From an uncultured Collinsella sp. (lineage in GTDB: Bacteria > Actinomycetota > Coriobacteriia > Coriobacteriales > Coriobacteriaceae), in NCBI GenBank assembly GCA_902470925.1, contig CABRIF010000125.1, positions 1 through 5,972 on the forward strand: a DNA stretch of 5,972 bases, written 5' to 3'. Below are positions 1 to 5,019 of the stretch, one piece after another; within the stretch, counting starts at the first letter, position 1; every line of letters starts with the position of its first letter. The notes beneath the pieces were generated by a model. It had not been told where the DNA came from. It did not search any database and saw nothing but the letters and a program-made list of their open reading frames with translations. Both the position numbers and the translations under genes were made by a program.

Positions 1-150
1 CCTTGCGGCGGGTGAACGGTGCGCGCGGGCGGGATTTGTCGGGTTGCGGTGAAGACGCGGCGCGGACGGCGGCCGGTTGGGGCGGGCTCGGGATGCGCGC
101 TACCGTGCTTCGTCCGCCTTGCCACCGGGGCTGGTATGCCCTGTAAAAAC
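1..150. other. Left-edge region without a supported gene
   Basis: Very GC-rich sequence. Two forward frames are open from the left edge, one stopping at 50-52 and the other near 141-143. Either could be the tail of an upstream gene, but their translations (Arg/Gly-rich) show no recognisable domain and neither is preferred. A 7-base complementary pair, GCGGACG near position 62 and CGTCCGC near position 111, could form a long-loop hairpin, but no T-tract follows, so I do not call a terminator. No tRNA or rRNA is visible. Confidence 0.4.
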
Positions 151-152
151 CA

Positions 153-176
153 TGATTCGATTGCATAGGCGAATCA
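153..176. promoter_or_regulatory. Perfect 7-bp inverted repeat, candidate operator
   Basis: The half-sites TGATTCG (153-159) and CGAATCA (170-176) are exact reverse complements separated by 10 bases. The spacer contains TTGCAT (161-166), the best -35 candidate for the downstream surface-protein gene. A dimeric regulator bound here would cover the -35 element, so repression is the simplest reading. The sequence does not match a Fur or DtxR consensus that I know, and the regulator is unidentified. Confidence 0.5.
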
Positions 177-190
177 CTTTGGGCCATACT
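161..190 (+). promoter_or_regulatory. Candidate sigma-70-type promoter for the 275-2038 gene
   Basis: The -35 candidate TTGCAT (161-166) is followed after 18 bases by the -10 candidate CATACT (185-190). Both are partial matches to consensus. Transcription would start near 197, giving a leader of about 78 bases. The stretch is less GC-rich than its surroundings, and the -35 lies inside an inverted repeat. The assignment is by eye only. Confidence 0.4.
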
Positions 191-237
191 GTGAGCGTGC
201 CTGTAACGGGCTTCTGTTTGAACGTACCTAAAACGCA

Positions 238-270
238 GCATTCCCAGCCGGGATGCAGAACCTAAGGAGG
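238..270 (+). promoter_or_regulatory. Leader hairpin plus strong Shine-Dalgarno
   Basis: TAAGGAGG (263-270) is a near-perfect anti-16S match placed 4 bases before the ATG at 275 and fixes that start. Just upstream, GCATTCCC and GGGATGC (238-256) can pair around an AGCC loop with one bulged T. The hairpin ends 6 bases before the Shine-Dalgarno and could position it or insulate it, but no alternative structure that hides the site is evident. Confidence 0.6.
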
Positions 271-274
271 ACGT

Positions 275-2038
275 ATGCCTCAACCACGGCACGCCGCCAT
301 CGCGGCGGGGCTCGCGCTCACCTTGACGTTGGGCGCGGCGGCAACGCCGGTGTACGCGGCGGATGCAACGGTGCATGCGAGCGACGCGAACGCCGACGGC
401 ACGAGCGACGGGGGCACGCTGCCCGCTCCGTCGGACTACGACAAGGACGATTTCTATACCGGTGACGCCGCAAGCGTGGCGCTGATGGCGCGTTCGGCCT
501 CCAGTCTGTCGCCGGTGTCGCTCTCGGATGAGATGAAGTACTTCTGCAAGTACGAGAGCTCGCAGAACTACGACCAGGGCTTTTCCTACGGTGACGGCTA
601 CAACGCCATGGGCTACTACCAGTTCGACCGTCGCCACGCGCTGTTCGGTTTCCTGAAGGCCGTCTACGCCTACAATCCCACCACCTACGCCATGTTCGCC
701 GGCCCTATCTCCAACGAGGCGACGCTGTCCAGTAAGTCGTATGCGACCTACGACGAGGCCACGGACAAGCTGACGCCGATGGCCCAGGAGCTCAACGATG
801 CGTGGCACGCGGCCTACCAGGCCAATCCCACGGAGTTCTCCGCACTGCAGGACGCCTATTCCTACAACACCTACTACCTGCCGGTGCGCAACCTGCTGAA
901 AACCAAGTACGGCATCGACCTGGACAAGCGCGCCGACTGCGTGAAGGGCCTCATGTGGGGACTCTCCAACCTGTTCGGCTACGGCGGCTGCCAGAACTAC
1001 CTCAACGATGCGAAGATCTCGGAGGATATGACCGACGAGGAGCTGGTCACCGCCGTGTGTGACACCGTGGTGACGCGCGTGACCTATTACTGCTCGAGCC
1101 AGCCGCAGTACTGGCAGGGTTGGCAGAACCGGTATCGCTCCGAGAAGGCGACGTGCCTGGCGTATCTGGCGCAGCACGAGGCCGACCAGGGGGCATCGGG
1201 CGACAACGCGGTCGATGGCGATGCTGCGGGCGATGCTGCGGGCAACACGGCCGACGGCAGCTCCGGCTCCGATTCGAGCGGCCAGAGCGATGCGAACCAG
1301 GATGCCGGGGCTGACGAGCAGGGTTCCGCGGGCGAGCAGGACAACGCCGACCAGGGCGGCTCGGACGGGCAAGATGGCTCCAACCAGAACAGCTCGGGCG
1401 CGGCCGATGAGCAGGATGCGGGTACCTCGGATAGCCAGGGCAGCACGGATGCGGGCGGCTCGGGCACCTCGGACGACACCGCGGCGGATACCGGCTCGGA
1501 CCAGCAGTCCGGCAACCAGGATCAGAGCAGCTCGAACGATGGTACTGCGGGCGGTTCGGGCGCTACGACGGACACCGAGCAGGACGACAACGCGGCGGGC
1601 GGCTCGGGGCCTGCAGCGACCACGCCGGATGCCGAGTCCGATGGCCAGGCGTCCTCGAACGGCTCGTCCTCGGATGGCGCGGCGGATAGCGATGCCAGCG
1701 GGCAGAACGGCACCAACGAGACGACCGACGGGTCCTCGACGTCATCCTCGGATGAGAAGGACGCGACGTCCGGCGCGCAGGGAAGCTCCTCGAACGCTTC
1801 CTCGACTTCTGCGGACAAGGGTTCTGAGCAGGCGACGTCGACGGCCGATGCAACGGCCGGCGATGCCTCCTCGAAGGATTCCGGCGCCGCCGCACAGACC
1901 GCAGCGCCGACGGGCGGCCTGCCCCAGACGGGCGACATCGCCGGGCTGGTGATGATGGGCGCCAGCGGTCTGGGCGTGGCCGGTGCATCCTTCGTGTCGC
2001 TGGGCAAGGAGAAGCGCGCCCGCCGCGAGAAGAAGTAG
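275..2038 (+). CDS. LPQTG-anchored surface protein with lysozyme-like N-terminal domain and long acidic stalk
   Basis: Secreted, probably wall-linked protein of 587 residues. The start is fixed by the Shine-Dalgarno at 263-270. Residues 1-28 form a signal peptide (Arg, then an Ala/Leu/Thr core, cleavage after VYA). Residues about 80-304 form a folded Tyr/Asn-rich domain with six Cys (91, 222, 239, 262, 273, 294), which could make up to three disulfides. It carries Glu94-Ser95 followed by GYNAMGYYQF (108-117). This spacing and pattern recall the catalytic Glu-Ser and Gly-x-x-Gln signature of SLT/lysozyme-fold muramidases, so peptidoglycan cleavage is a plausible but unproven role. Residues about 305-545 are a low-complexity Ser/Gly/Asp/Ala/Gln/Asn stalk with no Cys or aromatic residues, suited to spanning the wall. 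The C-terminus is a complete sortase signal: LPQTG (549-553), a hydrophobic span and a basic tail rich in Lys and Arg. It has its own promoter region and terminator, so it is probably monocistronic. The alternative is an adhesin whose head merely resembles a lysozyme. Confidence 0.85.
   Translation: MPQPRHAAIAAGLALTLTLGAAATPVYAADATVHASDANADGTSDGGTLPAPSDYDKDDFYTGDAASVALMARSASSLSPVSLSDEMKYFCKYESSQNYDQGFSYGDGYNAMGYYQFDRRHALFGFLKAVYAYNPTTYAMFAGPISNEATLSSKSYATYDEATDKLTPMAQELNDAWHAAYQANPTEFSALQDAYSYNTYYLPVRNLLKTKYGIDLDKRADCVKGLMWGLSNLFGYGGCQNYLNDAKISEDMTDEELVTAVCDTVVTRVTYYCSSQPQYWQGWQNRYRSEKATCLAYLAQHEADQGASGDNAVDGDAAGDAAGNTADGSSGSDSSGQSDANQDAGADEQGSAGEQDNADQGGSDGQDGSNQNSSGAADEQDAGTSDSQGSTDAGGSGTSDDTAADTGSDQQSGNQDQSSSNDGTAGGSGATTDTEQDDNAAGGSGPAATTPDAESDGQASSNGSSSDGAADSDASGQNGTNETTDGSSTSSSDEKDATSGAQGSSSNASSTSADKGSEQATSTADATAGDASSKDSGAAAQTAAPTGGLPQTGDIAGLVMMGASGLGVAGASFVSLGKEKRARREKK
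1187..1909 (+). repeat. Low-complexity stalk-coding region
   Basis: This stretch codes for about 240 residues almost entirely of Ser, Gly, Asp, Ala, Gln, Asn, Thr and Glu, with degenerate recurring codons such as GGCTCGG, GATGC and TCCTCGG. An exact 12-bp tandem duplication lies at 1218-1241 (peptide Gly-Asp-Ala-Ala twice). Such tracts vary in length by slippage or recombination. The other frames stay open because of the composition; their Arg-rich or Ser/Pro-rich translations are not genes. Confidence 0.75.
1919..2035 (+). other. C-terminal sortase sorting signal (LPQTG)
   Basis: Codes for LPQTG, about 24 mostly hydrophobic or small residues (DIAGLVMMGASG onward) and a tail of ten residues dominated by Lys and Arg, directly before the stop. 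This is the standard three-part sortase substrate. The same LPQTG pentapeptide ends the NEAT protein at 4888-4902, so one sortase could process both. No sortase gene is in the window. Confidence 0.9.
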
Positions 2039-2045
2039 CGGCGAA

Positions 2046-2084
2046 CCCCGCCGTTGGCCGTGCGGCTGGCGGCGGGGTCGTTTT
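2046..2084 (+). terminator. Rho-independent terminator after the surface-protein gene
   Basis: CCCCGCCG (2046-2053) pairs perfectly with CGGCGGGG (2070-2077). The 16-base loop can form a small inner stem (GCC with GGC). The 3' arm is followed by TCGTTTT. It begins 8 bases after the stop codon. Only about 46 bases lie between its end and the pyrE start, leaving little room for a separate pyrE promoter. Confidence 0.85.
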
Positions 2085-2130
2085 GCTAAGCTAGGGGATG
2101 GCGAAAAACCGGGCGAGAGGAGAGCCGTAC

Positions 2131-2814
2131 ATGGAGGCCTATAAGCAGGAGTTCATCGAGTTCATGGTGGAGTCGGACGTGCTGAAGTTCGGCGAGTTCA
2201 CGCTCAAGAGCGGCCGTACGTCCCCGTTCTTCATGAATGCGGGCGCGTACGTGACCGGCGAGCAGCTCATGCGCCTGGGCGAGTACTATGCCCGCGCTAT
2301 CCACGACAATTTCGGCCTGGACTTCGACGTGGTCTTCGGTCCCGCCTACAAGGGCATCCCGCTGGCCGTGGTGACCGCCATCGCCCTGCACAACCTCTAC
2401 GGCAAGGAGGTCCGCTACTGCTCCGACCGCAAGGAGGTCAAGGACCACGGCGCGGACAAGGGCGACATGCTGGGCTACGAGCTCGCCGACGGCGACCGCG
2501 TGGTGATGGTCGAGGATGTAACCACCTCGGGCAAGTCCATCGACGAGACCTATCCCAAGCTCAAGGCCGCGGCCGACGTGGAGGTCAAGGGACTGATCGT
2601 GAGCCTCAACCGCATGGAGGTAGGCAAGGGCGGCGTCACCACCGCGCAGAAGGAGATCGAGGCCAAGTACGGCTTCCCCGTGGCGAGCATCGTGTCCATG
2701 GCCGAGGTGATCGAGCACCTGTATAACCGCGAGGTTGCCGGGCGCGTGGTGATCGACGACGCGCTCAAGGTCGCCATCGACGCCTACTACGCGCGCTACG
2801 GCGCGCAGGAGTAG
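2131..2814 (+). CDS. pyrE: Orotate phosphoribosyltransferase
   Basis: Cytosolic enzyme of de novo pyrimidine synthesis. It joins orotate and PRPP to give orotidine 5'-monophosphate, the substrate of PyrF. The 227-residue length is normal. LKSGRTSPFFMN (25-36) is the N-terminal OPRT motif with the conserved Lys26. DRKEVKDHG (99-107) is the flexible catalytic loop, with Arg100, Lys101, Lys104 and His106 in the expected pattern. VVMVEDVTTSGKS (124-136) is the PRPP-binding motif, with Glu128-Asp129 where Asp-Asp is also common. I chose ATG 2131 because AGAGGAG (2116-2122) lies 8 bases upstream and the enzyme family begins here. The in-frame ATG at 2098 adds 11 basic residues and has no well-spaced Shine-Dalgarno. 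No other pyr gene is adjacent and no clear promoter is visible after the preceding terminator, so read-through or a weak promoter near 2085-2110 may supply expression. Confidence 0.96.
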   Translation: MEAYKQEFIEFMVESDVLKFGEFTLKSGRTSPFFMNAGAYVTGEQLMRLGEYYARAIHDNFGLDFDVVFGPAYKGIPLAVVTAIALHNLYGKEVRYCSDRKEVKDHGADKGDMLGYELADGDRVVMVEDVTTSGKSIDETYPKLKAAADVEVKGLIVSLNRMEVGKGGVTTAQKEIEAKYGFPVASIVSMAEVIEHLYNREVAGRVVIDDALKVAIDAYYARYGAQE

Positions 2815-2840
2815 CGGCGATGTCCGTGCCCCCTGTGCCG

Positions 2841-2859
2841 GCGCGCCCGGGTGGCGCGC
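2841..2859. repeat. GC-only stem-loop in the pyrE 3' region
   Basis: GCGCGCC (2841-2847) and GGCGCGC (2853-2859) form a perfect 7-bp stem with a 5-base loop, 27 bases after the pyrE stop. No T-run follows, so it is not a canonical terminator. It may stabilise the 3' end of the message or slow polymerase before the true terminator at 2932-2957. Confidence 0.5.
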
Positions 2860-2931
2860 TCGCATGGTGATTCCGGGCGGATGAATGTGCAGCTCGAGGG
2901 GGCTGTGGAGCCACAATTGAACCATACGTGT

Positions 2932-2960
2932 AGAGGCGGGCTTTCGAGCCCGCCTTTGCT
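2932..2960 (+). terminator. Rho-independent terminator of pyrE (TTCG loop)
   Basis: AGGCGGGCT (2934-2942) pairs perfectly with AGCCCGCCT (2947-2955) around a TTCG tetraloop. The stem extends by one G-U and one A-U pair to 2932/2957. A short T-run (TTT, then GCTG) follows. The stem is very stable, but the T-tract is short. It lies 117 bases after the pyrE stop, giving an unusually long 3' untranslated tail. Confidence 0.8.
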
Positions 2961-3053
2961 GTGTGTGGAGGCCCCGTGGCTGTCGCACGCAGCCCGCCTT
3001 TGTTGTGTGGAGGCCCCGTGGCTGTCGCACGCAGCCTGCCTTTGCTGTGCGGA
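2947..3053. repeat. 42-44 bp tandem repeat seeded by the terminator 3' arm
   Basis: Copy 1 spans 2947-2990 (44 bp) and copy 2 spans 2991-3032 (42 bp). They differ by one 2-bp GT length change and one C/T change. Copy 3 (3033-3053) is partial and degenerate, and a stray TGTCGCAC recurs at 3083-3090. Each copy begins with AGCC(C/T)GCCTTTG, the 3' arm of the pyrE terminator. The end of copies 1 and 2, with the start of the next copy, forms a hairpin: GGCTGT, loop CGCAC, GCAGCC (2978-2994 and 3020-3036), followed by a short CCTTTG. The reverse-strand reading gives a repeated peptide-like pattern but is not a supported gene. Confidence 0.85.
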
Positions 3054-3092
3054 TCGCCCAGGGTTTGTTTGAGTCCTTCGTCTGTCGCACAC

Positions 3093-3113
3093 AAGTTACC
3101 TATGTCAAACTTA
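3093..3113. promoter_or_regulatory. Operator-like site 1 of the haem operon
   Basis: A 21-bp site with AAGTTA at its left end and AACTTA at its right end, containing the inverted half-sites AAGTT and AACTT separated by 10 bases. It matches site 2 (3143-3163) at 16 of 21 positions, with most differences in the centre. It lies just upstream of the candidate promoter. A metal- or haem-responsive regulator, for example of the DtxR/MtsR type, is the natural suspect for a haem-uptake operon, but the regulator is inferred only from context. Confidence 0.6.
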
Positions 3114-3130
3114 TGAAAACGGGCACAGTC

Positions 3131-3136
3131 TATACA
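3131..3136 (+). promoter_or_regulatory. Candidate -10 of the NEAT/Shp operon
   Basis: TATACA lies in the AT-rich 29-bp gap between the two operator-like sites. A poor -35 (AACTTA, 3108-3113, 17-base spacer) would overlap operator 1. An alternative -10, TATAAG (3140-3145), overlaps operator 2. The exact promoter is uncertain, but the sudden drop in GC from about 3090 to 3165 in a GC-rich genome supports a promoter here. Confidence 0.4.
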
Positions 3137-3142
3137 CAATAT

Positions 3143-3163
3143 AAGTTAGCTAATGGAAACTTA
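3143..3163. promoter_or_regulatory. Operator-like site 2 of the haem operon
   Basis: Second copy of the 21-bp site, with AAGTTA and AACTTA at its ends. With the T at 3142 the inverted halves extend to TAAGTT and AACTTA, 10 bases apart. A nested 8-bp palindrome TTAGCTAA (3146-3153) resembles the core of DtxR/IdeR-type boxes. The site starts exactly 50 bp after site 1 and ends 35 bases before the ATG at 3199, so a bound protein would cover the transcription start. Confidence 0.6.
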
Positions 3164-3198
3164 AGAGCGATCACATGCCCCGAATGGAAGGAGCGAGC

Positions 3199-5004
3199 AT
3201 GAATGCATCGCACATGGGCCTCATTGCGCGCCGCGGCGCCACCGTTATCCTCGCTGCCGTGATGGCGACGGGTACCGTGCCCATCACGGCGCTTGCCAGC
3301 CCGGCGGCTGCGTCTGCCACGGCGGCGCAGGCAACCACTATCAACACGGCCGACGGGTTCTACCTGGAGGCGGGCACGACCTACGAGCTGCCCGTGTCGT
3401 ATGAGGGCACGGGGTCGTTCTCCGGTGCTGTCTACGGCGGCATCGTTAAGAGCATGCTTGCGCAGTACTTCGGCACCAAGGCGCGTGTCGCTGCGAACCA
3501 GGATGGAAGCTATACGGTAACGGTGTTCTTCGGCGGGTCGTACAGCGCCGCGATCGGCGACCTGACGTATAACGGGCAGACCATCAAGCAGATGGACCGG
3601 ACCTACACGTTCACGGTCGCCTCGATCAAGAGCCCTGTCGACCTCACGGTGCATATCGGTGGCGCCATGAGCGGCATGTTCCCCGACGGCGTGACCTATG
3701 CGATGACGTTCGACACCACGAGCCTGCCCACCGAGGCGCCCAAGCCGGTGATCGATCTCACCGAGCTCACGGCGGCCCTCAACGCGGCGCGGGCCGTGGA
3801 GCAGGGCAAGAAGACCGACGAGGCATGGGGCGCGCTCCAGCAGGCTATTGCCACGGCCGAGCAGGCGCTCACCGCGGCGGCGAACACCGAGGAGGCAAAC
3901 GCTGCCGCAGCTACGCTTACGGCGGCGGTGGATGCCTTCCAGGCCAGCGCCGACAAGGTGGACCCGGCGCCCGAGCCCGGCCCCGATCCTGCGCCGGAGC
4001 CTGAACCCGAGCCAGATCCTGAGCCGGATCCGGCGCCCGGGGCTGACGCATACGGCATGGCGGTGGGCAAGACCTACACCGCGCAGGTATCCTACGCGGG
4101 CACCGGCTCTTACGCGGGCATGGATGCGGTTTTGAACCAGATGGTGGGTCGGTACTTCGGCAAGACGGTGCAGCTGCAGCGTCTTGAGGACGGTACCTAC
4201 AACGTGATTTTCTCCTTTGCGGAGTACAGCAGCGCCATCGGCGATATGACCTACAACGGCACCACCATCAAGCAGGCCGCCGAGCGCACCTACGTGGTCA
4301 ACGTGCCCGCGCTGTCGAGCGCCATCGATGTGGGTATCCAGGTCAACGGCGCGATGGGCGGCGTGGTCGTGACCTTCGCGATGACGGTGGACACGGCAAG
4401 CATCAAGGAGGCCGCATCCGGCGGTTCCACTGGCGGTTCCACGTCTGGCAGCGGCACCAGCAGCTCCGAGCAGCCTTCGTCGCAGAACAGCGCGCCCGAG
4501 CAGCTCTCCCAGGCCAAGGAAGGATTCCAGGCGGGGCACACCTACCGGGTCCCCATCGCCTTCAAGAAGTCGGGCAGCTCCGAGCAGTCCATGGCGAACC
4601 AGTATTTTGGCAGCTACGCCAACGTGTACGTGCAGGCAGACGGTTCGTTCAAGGTCAGCTTCACCACCAATATGGCGGAATGGATCTCGAATCTGTCGAG
4701 CAGCAAGGGCACGGTGACGCAGGATGGCAGCACCTTCTCGATGGTGCTGACGGCCACGCAGGCCGACACCGTGCTGCCGCTGAGCATGTACGTGAAGCCC
4801 ATGAAGTCCCAGGTGTCATGCGACCTGTATCTCTACCTGTCGCGCGCGACGGATCTGGGGTCGGGCGACAAGGGCAAGCCGTCGGGGCTTCCGCAAACCG
4901 GTGACGCGTCGGTGCTTGCAACCGTGGCTGCCGCCGGCGCGGGTGTCGCGGTGCTCGGCGTCGGGATGGCGCTTGAGCGTCGTCGCGAGCGGGTGAATCG
5001 ATAG
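3199..5004 (+). CDS. Three-NEAT-domain, LPQTG-anchored haem-binding surface protein
   Basis: Wall-anchored haem receptor of 601 residues. ATG 3199 is chosen because AAGGAG (3188-3193) lies 5 bases upstream; the in-frame ATG at 3175 has no such site. A signal peptide covers 1-33 (Arg-Arg, hydrophobic core, cleavage after ALA). NEAT-like domains lie at about 53-173, 284-400 and 441-550, each with a Y-x-x-x-(V/I) first strand, an S/Q-M-x-x-x-Y-F helix, and D-G-(S/T)-(Y/F) at the next strand pair. Domain 3 has the Trp (494) common in Isd domains. Between domains 1 and 2 are a helical FIVAR-like segment (about 184-252) and a Pro/Glu/Asp spacer (255-282). Domains 1 and 2 share SAIGD(L/M)TYNGxTIKQ, pointing to internal duplication. 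LPQTG is at 564-568, then a hydrophobic span and RRRERVNR. The Isd-type YxxxY haem-ligand motif is not evident; each domain has a Met pair instead (86/157, 315/386, 465/535). It probably captures haem and passes it to the adjacent Shp-like protein. Two operator-like sites suggest iron or haem control. Confidence 0.88.
   Translation: MNASHMGLIARRGATVILAAVMATGTVPITALASPAAASATAAQATTINTADGFYLEAGTTYELPVSYEGTGSFSGAVYGGIVKSMLAQYFGTKARVAANQDGSYTVTVFFGGSYSAAIGDLTYNGQTIKQMDRTYTFTVASIKSPVDLTVHIGGAMSGMFPDGVTYAMTFDTTSLPTEAPKPVIDLTELTAALNAARAVEQGKKTDEAWGALQQAIATAEQALTAAANTEEANAAAATLTAAVDAFQASADKVDPAPEPGPDPAPEPEPEPDPEPDPAPGADAYGMAVGKTYTAQVSYAGTGSYAGMDAVLNQMVGRYFGKTVQLQRLEDGTYNVIFSFAEYSSAIGDMTYNGTTIKQAAERTYVVNVPALSSAIDVGIQVNGAMGGVVVTFAMTVDTASIKEAASGGSTGGSTSGSGTSSSEQPSSQNSAPEQLSQAKEGFQAGHTYRVPIAFKKSGSSEQSMANQYFGSYANVYVQADGSFKVSFTTNMAEWISNLSSSKGTVTQDGSTFSMVLTATQADTVLPLSMYVKPMKSQVSCDLYLYLSRATDLGSGDKGKPSGLPQTGDASVLATVAAAGAGVAVLGVGMALERRRERVNR
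3355..3717 (+). other. NEAT-like domain 1
   Basis: Codes for residues about 53-173. It has the opening strand TYELPVSY, the haem-pocket helix KSMLAQYFG (Ser85, Met86), strand DGSYTVTVFF, the SAAIGDLTYNGQTIKQ hairpin and the last hairpin GGAMSGMFPDGVTYAM. Positions equivalent to the Isd tyrosines appear to be Phe161 and Val165 by eye alignment. Met157 is the candidate proximal ligand. Confidence 0.75.
3748..4044 (+). other. Helical FIVAR-like segment and Pro-rich spacer
   Basis: Residues about 184-252 are Ala-rich and helical. The pattern (Leu, Ala-rich helix, LTxAAxxxNxxExxxAWxxLQQAIxxAE) resembles FIVAR repeats found in Gram-positive surface proteins. Residues 255-282 are mostly Pro, Glu, Asp and Ala in short degenerate repeats and should be extended. 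Together they form a rod separating NEAT domain 1 from domains 2 and 3, perhaps letting the outer domain reach beyond the wall. Confidence 0.6.
4048..4398 (+). other. NEAT-like domain 2
   Basis: Codes for residues about 284-400, the closest relative of domain 1 in this protein (shared SAIGDMTYNGTTIKQ block, opening YxGTGSY). The helix reads LNQMVGRYF, so Gln314 replaces the usual Ser and Met315 is kept. The last hairpin reads NGAMGGVVVTFAM with Met386 and no Tyr, so Isd-style tyrosinate ligation is not possible there. Confidence 0.75.
4519..4848 (+). other. NEAT-like domain 3
   Basis: Codes for residues about 441-550, the domain nearest the wall anchor and the most like classical NEAT domains (TYRVPIAFKK opening, EQSMANQYFG helix with Ser464 and Met465, MAEWISNL with Trp494). 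The last hairpin is YVKPMKSQVSCDLYLYL: Met535 is present, while the positions expected for YxxxY look like Ser and Cys541. As the membrane-proximal module it is the best candidate for handing haem to the Shp-like protein. Confidence 0.8.
4888..5001 (+). other. C-terminal sortase sorting signal of the NEAT protein
   Basis: LPQTG (4888-4902) is followed by an Ala/Val/Gly hydrophobic span and the tail RRRERVNR before the stop. It is a canonical LPxTG substrate rather than the NPQTN type used by staphylococcal IsdC and sortase B, which suggests attachment by the general sortase. Confidence 0.9.
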
Positions 5005-5019
5005 CGAAGGCGGATGTTG

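Noticed and set aside
62..117. Long-loop hairpin as a terminator of an upstream gene
   Set aside because: The 7-bp stem encloses about 40 bases and is followed by no T-tract.
1215..1952. Arg/Pro-rich forward frame inside the stalk-coding region
   Set aside because: It is a frame-shifted reading of the low-complexity stalk and has no domain or plausible ribosome site.
2086..3090. Minus-strand frame opposite pyrE extending into the tandem repeat, with a repeated peptide
   Set aside because: It is antisense to pyrE. The peptide repetition merely reflects the DNA repeat at 2947-3053, and there is no family match.
2947..3092. Tandem repeats as a CRISPR array
   Set aside because: Units abut each other with no unique spacers, there are only two full copies plus a fragment, and no cas gene is seen.
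3143..3163. Classical Fur box or full IdeR box
   Set aside because: The GATAAT-type Fur arms are absent. Only the TTAGCTAA core resembles an IdeR/DtxR site and the flanks do not fit the full palindrome, so the regulator is left open.
2851..3202. Short forward frames through the intergenic gap
   Set aside because: They cross the terminator and repeats and have no ribosome site or recognisable product.
3130..4539. Long open frame on the minus strand opposite the NEAT gene
   Set aside because: Its product is Arg/Gly/His-rich with no domain or signal. It overlaps a strongly supported gene, and such antisense frames are common in GC-rich DNA.
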